The notes beneath the pieces were generated by a model. It had not been told where the DNA came from. It did not search any database and was given only the letters and a program-made list of their open reading frames with translations. A stretch of 64,000 nt of DNA from an uncultured Poribacteria bacterium. Its GTDB lineage: Bacteria > Poribacteria > WGA-4E > PCPOR2b. Position numbers and translations under genes: made by a program. Location: assembly GCA_958296125.1 (NCBI GenBank), contig OY282444.1, positions 4,125,623 to 4,189,622 of the forward strand, in the 5' to 3' direction. The first letter of the stretch is position 1. Every line of letters starts with the position of its first letter. Positions 33,047 to 43,388 of the stretch are shown here, one piece after another.

Positions 33047-36000
33047 TTGGTTATCAGTTTGATGTTGGTTGCGGGGTTGTTCATTGACGAGGCCGCGCCG
33101 CAAGGCAGGATATTCTCTGACCTAATAGGTTTCGCCCTTAGTGATCCAACCAATCGATGGATTATTCCCGAGGGGGATATTCGGGGCGGCCGTGATTACC
33201 TGCTGACCATTGCGTATACAACGCACAATGACGACGATAAGCGGGGGTTTCAGTTTTGGCTCCCAGACGGTGTCGAGTTCCTTCGGAATTCCGAAGGGAA
33301 GGCCCGGGTGGGGACTCGGGTGCGTGCTTTCTACTCAGGAAGCATATCTATGGTTAATACTGAATTCTCTCCCGGTCTCTACACTACACTCCCCGGTCAC
33401 CCGCTTTACGATGACCCCGATGTGGACGATTCCACAGGTATATTCGTGGACGAGGGAGAGAAGTTGGTAAGAATCAAACAACAAATTTCCGCTATGGATA
33501 CAGATCCTACCGATAACGAAGCTATAGTGAGAGCTCACTACTTAGTGAGCTGTTTGATACATATCCGTCCCCTTGTCAAGGACACGACCTTTGTATTCAG
33601 GTATCAGGTCAACGCAGGGGGCACTTGGAGGGCGCTGGACACGTCGCACATAGACGTATCGACGCTCGCGGCCGATACGACCATCGTCTCTACCCCGACC
33701 GTCGTCACGGTCGCGCCTCCGATAATAACGGAATCGAACTACAGAACGCTCTGGCTAACCGTATTTAACCCGATGAACCAGGCACCTGTATATGGAAACC
33801 TTCAAGGAGAGGAAATTCGAGGTGATTTTGTATTCGTTCCGCTTGCAGAGCGGACAGGAAATGAGGAAAGCGCTGATCAAAGTATTACAAGAAGAAGGCA
33901 AGACGTAGGGGACAACGAAAACTGGCATTTATTCGTCAACGCAGGCCAAGTAAACATAGGCTGGGCTCACCGTGCTAACGCCAACTTGCCCGACCCGATG
34001 CCCTCGGTGATTGTCAAGGCGGATCCTAAGACCCCGCTTCCCCCTCTTGCTGCGGGCAGTGTTCGCAATGTTCTGGAGTTTACCTACAAGCCCAGGCCAA
34101 CGACTGAAAACATGGTTGGCGGTCGGTTTCGGATTGCGATACCACCGGGTTGGAAGGTTTCTAACAAGTTCCTATCAATCAAGGAGAGTGATAGTGATAC
34201 GCCGATATACGAAACGGATAAAGATGGCAATGTCGGCCCCGGTGCTAACCTCGCAGATAATAACAGCGTGACAAATGTAGAATTTGAAGCGGACAAGCGG
34301 ATAACCGTCACCCTCGGTTCGAGTTGGAATGCCCAGAGGAGTGTTGAGAAAGCCCTCATCATCCGATTTGGTGATGTGACTGCCGCTATCCCTAGGAGTC
34401 TGCTTGGCATGGACACTCGGGGTAACACCGATGCGGCCGATGATATCAGGTATGCTGGCTATGAATTCCGATGCAGTGCCAGCACCAGGGACAATGTTCT
34501 GCGTCTGTTACTGGTTTCACCGGTAGTTAGGGTTGGCAATATCATAGGAGATGGTCCGCCGGTTGCTGACACCTCTAATGCTAATACCCGTGACCCCCTC
34601 ACAAGAGAGCTTAAAATCACACCGGGTCGGGTATTCCCGGGCGAGGAAAAGACCCGATTCACACTCACCTTTACCGCCCCTGGGCCGATGCACAACAGTG
34701 AGCTAGCGTTATCCTTTCTACCCGCAGGAGTCGGAATGGCCCATTTAGGGCCAAAGGACACCCCTGTGGCTGGTGATTTCAAGGTGTGGACACGGGGCGG
34801 GGGAGCCATTGGTGCCGAGATGGTTACGGCGGGTGATGCCAGCAATCCTGCGAAGCTAACTATCCCGATTACCACGCTTGATACGGGTCAGCAAATTATC
34901 GTCTCCTATACTCGCGATGCTGCGATTGGGAGTAGCACTGATGCGGGTATCACCGCGGAGACCATTGTCAAGCGCGGTGTCGCCGCTGATGTTGAGCCGA
35001 CGCTTATCAAATCTGAGACCGCCGATGCGAAGGTGAGTGGTGGGAAGTGGATTGCTGTCGGCGGTTCTGGTAAGGTGGATCTGTCGCCGGTTTCGGTGGA
35101 GGCGGGTTCGCAGCGTCGCGATATCACCCTGACGTATACCGCGTATACCGACCTGACGGACACAACGATCGTGATTACTCCGACCGGGATTGTCATAGAT
35201 GCCAGTGCCGATCAGATACTCCAGGATGATAACTCTGCTGCCTACGGGTATGTCACCGGTTCGGAGTCTGATAGTTTAACGGTAGCGACCTCGGAAGATA
35301 CGGGGACGCTGACTTGGACAAGTATCAGCGTTAAGAAAGGGAAAACGGTAACGGCGAGAATCCGCCGGGTCAACATCGTAGCCGATGCGGGCGAGTATCC
35401 CTGGGCTGTGACGGTTGGAGGTCAGACAGATGCAATTCAGGACGATCCGACCACCACAGAAGTGAATGAGATCCCGATCCTCTCGGTTGTGCAGACCTCA
35501 GCGGATGCGATAACATTTGCAATCGATGGGGCCGACACGTTCTCCGCCGGCAGTGAGGCGACCATCAATTTCAAGTTTACAGCGGAGTCGACCCCGATAC
35601 GGGGTGGCTTGGTTCGGTTGACCATCCCGTCCGCGTTGGGCAGTGCGCCGACGAAGACGAAAGGGGTGGCGGGCCGGGTACAAGTCCTTGGCAATGCTAA
35701 AACAAGCGGTGGGAAAACGGCTATTGGTGACGATGAGATCACGGTCTCCGGTCGGACGGTTAGCGTTGCGATTGGGCAGCTAAATGTCGGTGATTCCGTC
35801 ACGATTAGGTATGGTCGGACGGATGACGACGGGAAGGCGGCGGTGTTACATCATGTCGCCGCTGATGTCGAAGTGACCGGTAGTTTTAGAACCGCCTCGG
35901 GTGGGAGCACCCGGACGGCCGGGACGGTCACGGTTACGCTGAACAATATCGTCGACGGTAAGGCTGCTGCGGTGCTATCGCCGGCCTCAATCGAGGCGGG

Positions 36001-39000
36001 TAGTAGTAATCGGGCGTTAGAGGTGACGTTCACTGCGGCAGGCACGATGGACGGGGGCGCGGTAAGTCTCGAGCTTCCATCGGGTTGGGGTTCGATGCAG
36101 AATGACCCTCAAAAGCGGAATTACATAACGACGCGCGGTTCGGGGGTCTCCTCATTGGAAATCGGTAGCAACCTTGTGATCGCGACAATCGATAAGCTCG
36201 CCAAAGGTGGGAGTTTCCGATTTATCTATGGCGGTGGGACCGGTGCCGATGTCGGTGCGGAGGTTCAGGATGTTGTTGGGACCGCCGACTTCACGATTAA
36301 ATCTGATGGGGATGGGGACGGTGTTTTCGCCCTCATTACTAGTGAATTGGAGCACAAGGACCGGGAGAAGATAAGAAACCCTGACAAGACGGGGAAGATT
36401 TATAAAGATAGGCCCGGTATCTTACAAATCAAAGTGACCGGTGCATTGGACGGCACCGGAACGGCGACGGTTGATACGGAAACGGTCCGTGCGGCTGCGG
36501 ACGATGTGATATTGGTATTTACCTACACCCCAAGCCAGACCATTGAAGATGGGGCGTTGAAAATTACCGTGCCATCGAGCTGGAGTAAACCCCAAGTTGA
36601 AGAGGTGGGTGAGCCGGGGTATACCGAAGTGGAAGGCGTTGGGTTGGGTTCCGCCGCGGACGATGATAAGTTCTCGGTGACGGTGCCTATCTTTTCGCTT
36701 GACAAAACCAATAGTATTAGGATCACCTACGGTGCTGCCGGCACCGGGCGTGCGGTAGCCTCTGCTACGACGGGCACCGATGCGTTTCGGATTGCGATTC
36801 GGGGGCATGAAGGGGGCAACTTTGCACCGATTCGCACGCAACCGACGATAACGGTCAACCCGCAAGCGAGTGGGAAAGGCAAAGCAGTCCTTGCCGTAAC
36901 CGATGGCGATGCGGCACTCCATACCGGGGATACTGACCGCGAGTTGACCGTCACCTACACTGCGGCGGGTCAAATGATTGGAGGCAAGGTTCGGTTGACC
37001 ATCCCCGCTGGTTGGTCTGCGCCGAGTGCGGAGACGGTGACGGTAACACCCCCGTTTTCGTCCACCTTTGACGGTCAAATGATCATCGTTGAGGGTGTGA
37101 ATTTGAGTGCCAACGGAACCGTGACGTTTGTCTATACAGGTGATGTGCAGCCAACTGCGGCGACGGGTGTTACCTTTGCCGTTGCGGTTCACGGTGGTGA
37201 CGCAGCCGATTCGTATGCTGATGTCTCCGGTGAGGCGACAATGCTCACCGTTGATGTTGCAGAGGCGAGACCGGGCTCCGGTTCAGGGACCGTCAGCCCG
37301 CGGATTGTCCAAGCGGGTGCAACAGGGGTGGACCTGACGTTTACCTACACCGCTGTCGGCATCATCGATGCGCCCCGTGAGTTCCGAGTTCAAGTTCCTG
37401 CTCCGTGGACGGCACCCAACAATGCTGCCACTTCAGAGGAGGACAAGGGAACCTACACCGTGGTGCACAGGCACAGGGGTGCCGCGACGACGGTGAGTGT
37501 GGAGAAATTGGACCCTGTCGGCCGGGATATGGTTGCCCGCGTGAAGTTGGGTGGGCTTGAGGTAGAAGCGGGTGATAAAATTATTTTCACCTACGAGAAT
37601 GCCGATGCGCCTGCGAATCGTGAAGTTACGCCGTTCAAGATCCTGTTTGATGGCAAGCTGGTTGCCTCCGACGTTCAGGTCAGAGTCCAAGACTCCACCC
37701 CGAGCCAGCTTTCGTTGAGCAGTGCCGGTGCCGTTTCCGCTGATGCCGGGGCGATGCCGCTAGCTATCACGGTTGGGCTGCGAGATGCTGATGGCAATGA
37801 GACCGCGATGGGGACCGATGTCGATGTTACCCTCACCTCAAGCTCAGCCGGCATTTTCTCTGAGACCGCTGAGGCGACGGGGACCGAAGCCATTACTGTG
37901 ACTATCCCTACCGGTGATGTTGCAGCGATGGTTTACTACCATGATTCGACGGTTGGGGCAGCGACGGTCACCGCGACCGCGCCGAACCTGACACCGGCAA
38001 CGCATGAGGTGACGGTCACGAGCGATATGATAACCCTTCTAACCGCTTCGATTGATACAACCATGGCAAAGGCGGGGGACACTGTAACGGTCACCGCCAC
38101 CGGCACCGCGAATCAGATGCTAACGTTCTCGATCGGTGCGATTGTGACTGGGGCATCAATGACCGAGTCACCTGAAGGGACCTATACCGGCAGCTATACA
38201 GCCGTTGCGGACCTACACGATGGAGTCCATGAGGTCACGGTGACGCTCACGGAAACAGGTTCGAGCTTGTCTGCGGGGATGTTGACCGTTGACACGATGG
38301 CACCGGCGGTAACGGTTGCCGCATCTCCTGACACCGTTTCAAACGAGGAGATGGTGACGATCACGGCTACGGTTACAGATGCTGGAGCGATTGCTTCGGT
38401 GATGGCGGATGTCTCGATGCTGGATTCGACGCAAACGACGGTCGCACTGACCATGGCAGATGACGCTTCAGATGGTGCTTACAGTGCTGAAGTAACCATC
38501 AGTGCAGATAATGAAGCGATGAACGGCATGCAAACCATCACAGTGACAGCGATGGATGCCGCCGGTAACAGTGGCATGGCCTCTGCGATGGTTATGTTAC
38601 AAAATAGCCTTGAATATACTTCGATGATACCGTCAGGGGTTAGCTTGTTCCACGTGCCACTCAAGGTTGAAGGCCTCGACACTGTGGGCGATCTCCGCGA
38701 GATGCTTGGCGATGCTGCCACGCTCGCCACCATCTATGATGGCAATTCGTGGAATAGTCGCAGCGATGCCGTGCCGATAACCGCTGACCTGGGTATCGTC
38801 CTTTCGATGACCGCTGACACAACGCTCACCTTCACCGGCGATGCGTGGGACGATGGCACCATCAATCTCCAAGCGGGACAGAACCTCGTTGGGCTGCCTC
38901 TCAACGATGCGAGCGTGACCAATGTCAGCGACATCATAACGCTGTTCGGTGGGAGTGTCGCAAACATCATTGTTTCAATCGATGGCAATTTCCAAGCCAT

Positions 39001-39784
39001 CAGCCAAGCCGGGGATCCCGGTGACGGGCCCGTCATGGGGGACGCAGCATATCTCATAACGGCAACTGCTGATGCTTCTGCAACGCTCACCGGGGACGGG
39101 TGGACTAACAACACGATGGCGGGGGCTGCACCTATTGCGCTCGCTGGATACAAGGTTGACGGTCAAACCCCGGTCCTTGATGTCCGCGGGGCTGTTGTTG
39201 ACGAAGTTACCGGACTCGCAAAGGAAGGCTTCCGCGTCAAGGTGAAGAACCTATCAACAAAAACTTCACTCAGTCGGATCACCTCCGATGAAATGGCAGC
39301 GATCGGATACAACATGACCTTTGTTGACCTTAATGACGCTCATGCCGCACGGGTCGGCGATGTCATTGAGATTTCCGTTGATTCACCAGATCCGTTGATT
39401 GGGGTCAAGCCGGTGCGCCACATCGTTACAACAGATGATGTGAAGCGCGGTATCCTTGAGATGGAAGACCTCATCGCTTATGAGATTCCGGCAGAGACCG
39501 AACTGCTTCGGAACTATCCAAATCCGTTCAACCCAGAAACGTGGATTCCGTATCGTCTGGCAGAAGATGCTGATGTTACGTTGACCCTCTACGATTCTAC
39601 CGGGCGGGTGGTGAGAACCCTTGACCTCGGCCATCAAACCGCAGCGGTTTATGAGTCGAGAGCCAAAGCTATCTACTGGGATGGCAGAAACCGATTCGGG
39701 GAACAGGTTGCTAGTGGCATTTACTTCTATAGCCTCAGTGCCGGTGACTTCTCTGCCACCCGTAAGATGCTGATTCTAAAGTAA
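33047..39784 (+). CDS. Giant repetitive exported surface protein with T9SS-type sorting domain
   Basis: The open frame gives 2245 residues from TTG 33047. Its start, VISLMLVAGLFIDEAAPQG, is only the hydrophobic half of a signal peptide; the basic N-region is upstream and out of frame. About eight homologous beta-sandwich modules follow, near residues 336, 523, 678, 844, 977, 1141, 1290 and 1414. Each has a pattern like EVTFTAAGTMDGGAVSLELP followed by Gly-Trp. Next come bacterial Ig/invasin-like domains (~1545-1850) and an IPSGVSLFHVPLKV domain (~1862-2040). A C-terminal signal follows: YPNPFNPETWIPYRL, WDGRNRFGEQVASGIYFYSL, RKMLILK. It is probably a cell-surface or matrix adhesin. The true start depends on the decamer repeat or on a T-run at 33044-33048. 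Confidence 0.85.
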   Translation: MVISLMLVAGLFIDEAAPQGRIFSDLIGFALSDPTNRWIIPEGDIRGGRDYLLTIAYTTHNDDDKRGFQFWLPDGVEFLRNSEGKARVGTRVRAFYSGSISMVNTEFSPGLYTTLPGHPLYDDPDVDDSTGIFVDEGEKLVRIKQQISAMDTDPTDNEAIVRAHYLVSCLIHIRPLVKDTTFVFRYQVNAGGTWRALDTSHIDVSTLAADTTIVSTPTVVTVAPPIITESNYRTLWLTVFNPMNQAPVYGNLQGEEIRGDFVFVPLAERTGNEESADQSITRRRQDVGDNENWHLFVNAGQVNIGWAHRANANLPDPMPSVIVKADPKTPLPPLAAGSVRNVLEFTYKPRPTTENMVGGRFRIAIPPGWKVSNKFLSIKESDSDTPIYETDKDGNVGPGANLADNNSVTNVEFEADKRITVTLGSSWNAQRSVEKALIIRFGDVTAAIPRSLLGMDTRGNTDAADDIRYAGYEFRCSASTRDNVLRLLLVSPVVRVGNIIGDGPPVADTSNANTRDPLTRELKITPGRVFPGEEKTRFTLTFTAPGPMHNSELALSFLPAGVGMAHLGPKDTPVAGDFKVWTRGGGAIGAEMVTAGDASNPAKLTIPITTLDTGQQIIVSYTRDAAIGSSTDAGITAETIVKRGVAADVEPTLIKSETADAKVSGGKWIAVGGSGKVDLSPVSVEAGSQRRDITLTYTAYTDLTDTTIVITPTGIVIDASADQILQDDNSAAYGYVTGSESDSLTVATSEDTGTLTWTSISVKKGKTVTARIRRVNIVADAGEYPWAVTVGGQTDAIQDDPTTTEVNEIPILSVVQTSADAITFAIDGADTFSAGSEATINFKFTAESTPIRGGLVRLTIPSALGSAPTKTKGVAGRVQVLGNAKTSGGKTAIGDDEITVSGRTVSVAIGQLNVGDSVTIRYGRTDDDGKAAVLHHVAADVEVTGSFRTASGGSTRTAGTVTVTLNNIVDGKAAAVLSPASIEAGSSNRALEVTFTAAGTMDGGAVSLELPSGWGSMQNDPQKRNYITTRGSGVSSLEIGSNLVIATIDKLAKGGSFRFIYGGGTGADVGAEVQDVVGTADFTIKSDGDGDGVFALITSELEHKDREKIRNPDKTGKIYKDRPGILQIKVTGALDGTGTATVDTETVRAAADDVILVFTYTPSQTIEDGALKITVPSSWSKPQVEEVGEPGYTEVEGVGLGSAADDDKFSVTVPIFSLDKTNSIRITYGAAGTGRAVASATTGTDAFRIAIRGHEGGNFAPIRTQPTITVNPQASGKGKAVLAVTDGDAALHTGDTDRELTVTYTAAGQMIGGKVRLTIPAGWSAPSAETVTVTPPFSSTFDGQMIIVEGVNLSANGTVTFVYTGDVQPTAATGVTFAVAVHGGDAADSYADVSGEATMLTVDVAEARPGSGSGTVSPRIVQAGATGVDLTFTYTAVGIIDAPREFRVQVPAPWTAPNNAATSEEDKGTYTVVHRHRGAATTVSVEKLDPVGRDMVARVKLGGLEVEAGDKIIFTYENADAPANREVTPFKILFDGKLVASDVQVRVQDSTPSQLSLSSAGAVSADAGAMPLAITVGLRDADGNETAMGTDVDVTLTSSSAGIFSETAEATGTEAITVTIPTGDVAAMVYYHDSTVGAATVTATAPNLTPATHEVTVTSDMITLLTASIDTTMAKAGDTVTVTATGTANQMLTFSIGAIVTGASMTESPEGTYTGSYTAVADLHDGVHEVTVTLTETGSSLSAGMLTVDTMAPAVTVAASPDTVSNEEMVTITATVTDAGAIASVMADVSMLDSTQTTVALTMADDASDGAYSAEVTISADNEAMNGMQTITVTAMDAAGNSGMASAMVMLQNSLEYTSMIPSGVSLFHVPLKVEGLDTVGDLREMLGDAATLATIYDGNSWNSRSDAVPITADLGIVLSMTADTTLTFTGDAWDDGTINLQAGQNLVGLPLNDASVTNVSDIITLFGGSVANIIVSIDGNFQAISQAGDPGDGPVMGDAAYLITATADASATLTGDGWTNNTMAGAAPIALAGYKVDGQTPVLDVRGAVVDEVTGLAKEGFRVKVKNLSTKTSLSRITSDEMAAIGYNMTFVDLNDAHAARVGDVIEISVDSPDPLIGVKPVRHIVTTDDVKRGILEMEDLIAYEIPAETELLRNYPNPFNPETWIPYRLAEDADVTLTLYDSTGRVVRTLDLGHQTAAVYESRAKAIYWDGRNRFGEQVASGIYFYSLSAGDFSATRKMLILK

Positions 39785-39801
39785 ACTAACCTCAACGACA
39801 T

Positions 39802-39846
39802 AGCTGCTAAATGCTTCACGACGAGGCATTTAGCAGCTTTTTTTTT
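39802..39846 (+). terminator. Intrinsic terminator of the giant gene
   Basis: A perfect 13-bp stem (AGCTGCTAAATGC with GCATTTAGCAGCT), an 11-nt loop and a run of nine T. It begins 17 nt after the stop codon. Confidence 0.95.
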
Positions 39847-39863
39847 GTGTAAATAGTTCTCCT

Positions 39864-39889
39864 GTGGGAGGGAATTCCAATTCCCGATG
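39864..39889 (+). repeat. Dispersed hairpin repeat, copy 2
   Basis: GTGGGAGGGAATTCC followed by AATTCCCGATG, with inverted arms GGGAATT and AATTCCC. It is the counterpart of the copy at 32739-32764 in the opposite orientation, so the pair brackets the giant gene. Confidence 0.6.
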
Positions 39890-40009
39890 CAACCATAGGG
39901 AGTAAATTCCTTAGCCCCAGCGGGACGAAACTATTCCCAAAAGATGAACCGACACATTGGATTTGCGACTATTTTTAGGCATTTTGGGATGAGTGAATGT
40001 AAACTCCAC

Positions 40010-41071
40010 TTACACCTTTCCTTCAAATCGGATGCCCGTTGGAATCACATCGGTACTTTCACCGCGTCGCATCGCTTCTGCGGTATCAAGAACGCTGCGG
40101 AGGTCATGTTGTGGTTCATATCCCAGGAGACTTTTGATCTTGTGCAGATTGAACTCGAAATGATTTGATGAGGGCACTTTCGCTTCGACATAATCCAGAT
40201 TATATCGCTCGGCAAGATAAGGAACATCCCGTTCCCATCGAAACAACGCCGCGCCCCCAAGCGTGAATTCCTCTCCAATCGCCTCTTCCCTTTCGATTCC
40301 CAAAACCAATCCTTGGGCAATATCCCGGACATCCGTAAACTCTTGTTTGTAAGGGCACCCGTTCGGATTTAGACTGATGAGAAATTTCTCCTCGCCGGTC
40401 CAGAGCGATTTTATAGTTTCAATCATCTCCTGCTCCTCCGGAGTGTCGCCCGTTTGATCTTTATATCGCTCGTAAACTGGGTTAAAGAGGAACAGTTGAG
40501 GCAATCCATCTGCATTGAGAAATTCGCCGGGTTCAATAACTGTGGCAAAACGGAAGACTGTCGTTGGGATGCCGTATTGATAGTGATAGGTCATGGCTAA
40601 TTCTTCACCGATCCATTTGGTCAGGAAGTATGGCATGTGCTTGTAACGGCTCACCATTTCTTCGGAGATTGGCTCCTCGAAAAAACGTCCTTTTTCGCCT
40701 AGTCTCCAATAAATTGCCTCTGTGCAGGCATAAACGAAGCGGTGAAGATTCGGCAGGCTCTCTCGGATGCACTCCAAGATATTGAGCGTTCCCATTCCAT
40801 TGATATTCAGATATTGCCGGTTATCAAATGGACCTCCAAACGCAGCTGCAAGGTGATAGATTGCGTCCACCCCCTTGACCGCCTGTTTCACATCGTCGAG
40901 GTTTCGCAGATCACCGACAACCGTCTCGACGCGGTCATAACTATCGAGTTTATCCGCACGACTTGAGTCACCGGGATAAACAAAACTGCGGATGTCGTGC
41001 CCTTTTTCAAGCAGGCGTTTCACGAGATTTGCCCCGATTCTGCCTGTGCCTCCTGTGACTAAAATTTTCAT
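40010..41071 (-). CDS. NAD(P)-dependent epimerase/dehydratase (extended SDR)
   Basis: A 353-residue cytoplasmic enzyme of the extended short-chain dehydrogenase/reductase family, acting probably on a nucleotide sugar or related polyol. MKILVTGGTGRIGANLVKRL is the Rossmann glycine motif. DAIYHLAAAFGG follows, then FVYACTEAIYW (Thr in the catalytic Ser/Thr position). PYFLTKWIGEE holds the catalytic YxxxK. YKQEFTDVRDIAQGLVLGIE is the usual later substrate-region block. The substrate is not identifiable. A very strong AAGGAGGGG lies 7 nt before ATG. It stands alone on the minus strand, 160 nt convergent to the giant gene's terminator region. Confidence 0.83.
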   Translation of the reverse strand: MKILVTGGTGRIGANLVKRLLEKGHDIRSFVYPGDSSRADKLDSYDRVETVVGDLRNLDDVKQAVKGVDAIYHLAAAFGGPFDNRQYLNINGMGTLNILECIRESLPNLHRFVYACTEAIYWRLGEKGRFFEEPISEEMVSRYKHMPYFLTKWIGEELAMTYHYQYGIPTTVFRFATVIEPGEFLNADGLPQLFLFNPVYERYKDQTGDTPEEQEMIETIKSLWTGEEKFLISLNPNGCPYKQEFTDVRDIAQGLVLGIEREEAIGEEFTLGGAALFRWERDVPYLAERYNLDYVEAKVPSSNHFEFNLHKIKSLLGYEPQHDLRSVLDTAEAMRRGESTDVIPTGIRFEGKV

Positions 41072-41241
41072 TGGATGTCCCCTCCTTGAGTTGGCTCCAC
41101 TTGCTATATACTATAGGATTTAGACCTACAATCAATCGCCTAACTACAAACTACACGGTGTCAGCTTTCAGAAGAACTAGCATAACGCCCCATCTTGATA
41201 ATTAATACTAAGTCTTAAAAATCTATCAAACTCAATCAGGA

Positions 41242-41255
41242 TAGGGCTTACGCAC
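41242..41255 (+). repeat. Second copy of dispersed motif (TAGGGCTTACGCAC)
   Basis: Matches 20713-20726 at 13 of 14 positions. It lies in the 244-nt gap between the epimerase and the sigma-54 regulator, where nothing else is recognised. Confidence 0.4.
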
Positions 41256-41315
41256 TTCGGTTGTGAAAATCGTTACCCCGATTTCCGACTGTCTATGACT
41301 TTGACATCTAGGTAT

Positions 41316-43247
41316 TTATCGCTTCCTGTCGAGCAGATTATATTTCTTTAACTTCCTATGAATGGTGACTCGATTGATACCCAGAGCCTGTGCAGCCTTT
41401 GTAATATTATTATGTGTTACTCCAAGAGCATGGACAAGGGCTTGTTTCTCGATCTCTTCAAGGGAAAGGATTTCGGTTGAGGCTGAAGCAAAGGATGGCA
41501 TACTATCGCCGTAGCTATCAGGGGTATAGCCCTTGCTCGTTGCATGTAGTCCGCTTAGAGCGGGGTTGCCCCCTTGTAACACATCTGATGTCTCTAAAAG
41601 CACAGCACGCTCAACTGTGTTCTCCAATTCTCGGACATTGCCAGGCCAGTCATAGCTCATCAATAATTGTAAGGCACCTGTGGAAAATCCCGAAATCGGT
41701 TTATCCGCAGCTTTGGCGTATTCTTGCAAGAAATGATGTCCCAATAGGGGGATGTCTTTACGTCGTTCTTTGAGAGGTGGAATCGATATCGGAAAACCGG
41801 CAACGCGATAAAAAAGGTCTTCGCGAAACTCACCGGTTTTCACCGCTGTTTCCAGATTTTTATTGGTCGCTGCGATAACCCGGACGTTGATGGGGATGTT
41901 CCCCGTGCCGCCGACACGCTGAATTTCCCGTTCCTGAAGCACCCGCAACAATTTAGCTTGAACTAGTGGCTGCATGTCAGCGATTTCATCGAGAAAGATA
42001 GTCCCGCCATTTGCACTCTCGAATTTTCCAATTCTTTGCATCGTTGCGCCGGTGAAGGCACCCCGCTCGTGTCCAAAAAGTTCGCTTTCAATAAGGGTTT
42101 CAGGGATGGCAGCACAGTTGACAGCGATAAATGGCTCCGCTTTTCGCGGGCTGTTAACATGAATGGCTTTTGCGACGAGCTCCTTACCTGTGCCGCTTTC
42201 TCCCTGAATCAGAACGGTAATATTGCTTCCGATCGCTTGTTGCATCAGGGCGTAAACCGCTTTCATCTCTTTGCTCTTGCCGACAATTTTATCAAACGCA
42301 TATTTCATTTCAAGTTCAGTGCGCAAACGGGAGACTTCGGCTTTCATCTGGCTAATTTCAATCTCTTTGGAAATGTCGCGAAAAACGGTAATACGCCCGA
42401 TGATATTTTGTTCAATATCATGCACCGGTGCTGTGAATCGGTAGAGCATTTTGCGTTTTGGTTGGCGAACCTCCGCGACCTCTTCAAACACCTTCTCAGG
42501 GTGTGCGAGCAGTAAAGTCTCCGTCTCTTCAAAGTGCCCCGGTTCTTGGAAGTATTGTTTGGCATGCTCGCCTAACCTATCGGGCGACATTTGCTTCAGT
42601 GTCTCCGTCGTCAATTCAAACATCTCTTCATATCCCTGATTTGCGAACTTCAGATGTCCCGTGACATCGAACATCGCGATGGCATCCCCGGTGGAATCAA
42701 GAACGGCTTCAAGTCTTTGATTGCTAACTTCGAGTTGTAGGTGTTTGTCGTCCAATTCGCTTTCAACGTTCCACTTCTCCGCAAGCGCAAGCGTTATCTG
42801 CTGAATTTCCTCGCGAGCAAATGGCTTTCTGATATAGAGCAGCTTGTGAAGCAGGTCCATCTCACGGACAATCTCACCAAGTGATTTATCGGTATACGCT
42901 GTCATGAGAACGATCTCGATATTTTCGTCAATGGATCGAACCCGCCGCGTCGTTTCAATCCCATCTATGCCCGGTGGCATTCTTATATCTATGTATGCAA
43001 CCGCGACTGGATTATCTGTTTCGATTGCCATCTTTATAATGTTATAAGCTTCAGCACCACTTCTCGCGTGGAGGAGTTCAAATGTCGGAAGGAAACTCTC
43101 ATCGACTTCTGAAGCAAATGCTTCTGCCAAATCATCTGTTGAGGTGCCCATTAAACTGGGCGTGAGCATCTCCTCAAAGTCCTGATGAATCTCCTGCTGA
43201 TCATCTACAACCAAGACACGATAGTTCCAGTCCTTTTTGAATTCCAT
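41316..43247 (-). CDS. Sigma-54-dependent response regulator (REC-PAS-AAA+-Fis)
   Basis: A 643-residue transcription activator. Residues 1-150 are a receiver domain (LVVDDQQEI; Asp87 in [10 protein letters not shown]; Thr116; Lys141 in RKPF) with an insertion after its first helix. Residues ~175-295 are a PAS sensor. The AAA+ domain spans ~320-550 with Walker A GESGTGKE at 349-356 and [10 protein letters not shown], the sigma-54 contact loop, at 393-401. A Fis-type helix-turn-helix closes the protein ([20 protein letters not shown]). It would bind upstream activating sites and remodel sigma-54 polymerase when phosphorylated. AGGGGCG precedes ATG. It lies 141 nt after the kinase gene, its probable partner. 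Confidence 0.93.
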   Translation of the reverse strand: MEFKKDWNYRVLVVDDQQEIHQDFEEMLTPSLMGTSTDDLAEAFASEVDESFLPTFELLHARSGAEAYNIIKMAIETDNPVAVAYIDIRMPPGIDGIETTRRVRSIDENIEIVLMTAYTDKSLGEIVREMDLLHKLLYIRKPFAREEIQQITLALAEKWNVESELDDKHLQLEVSNQRLEAVLDSTGDAIAMFDVTGHLKFANQGYEEMFELTTETLKQMSPDRLGEHAKQYFQEPGHFEETETLLLAHPEKVFEEVAEVRQPKRKMLYRFTAPVHDIEQNIIGRITVFRDISKEIEISQMKAEVSRLRTELEMKYAFDKIVGKSKEMKAVYALMQQAIGSNITVLIQGESGTGKELVAKAIHVNSPRKAEPFIAVNCAAIPETLIESELFGHERGAFTGATMQRIGKFESANGGTIFLDEIADMQPLVQAKLLRVLQEREIQRVGGTGNIPINVRVIAATNKNLETAVKTGEFREDLFYRVAGFPISIPPLKERRKDIPLLGHHFLQEYAKAADKPISGFSTGALQLLMSYDWPGNVRELENTVERAVLLETSDVLQGGNPALSGLHATSKGYTPDSYGDSMPSFASASTEILSLEEIEKQALVHALGVTHNNITKAAQALGINRVTIHRKLKKYNLLDRKR

Positions 43248-43388
43248 AATACGCCCCTATTGTTGCGCGTGTTCCCTACTCTGTATTACGTGATGCTGGA
43301 CTTTTCAAACAAGTGCTAGGGCTCCACCCCCCAAGGTTTACCTATTTGGGGTGAGCGGATGTGAACCCCGGTTTATCGGGCCACCCCC

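Noticed and set aside
36422-37192. 256-codon antisense frame inside the giant surface-protein gene (others at 35437-35802, 38734-39153)
   Set aside because: They mirror the repetitive, stop-poor codon use of the sense gene. Their translations are low in complexity and have no start signals.
39981-40007. Similarity to 43344-43369 (GGGRTGAGYGRATGTRAAC pattern)
   Set aside because: About 20 of 26 positions agree, but the match is imperfect and lacks self-complementarity, so chance or remote repeat decay cannot be separated.
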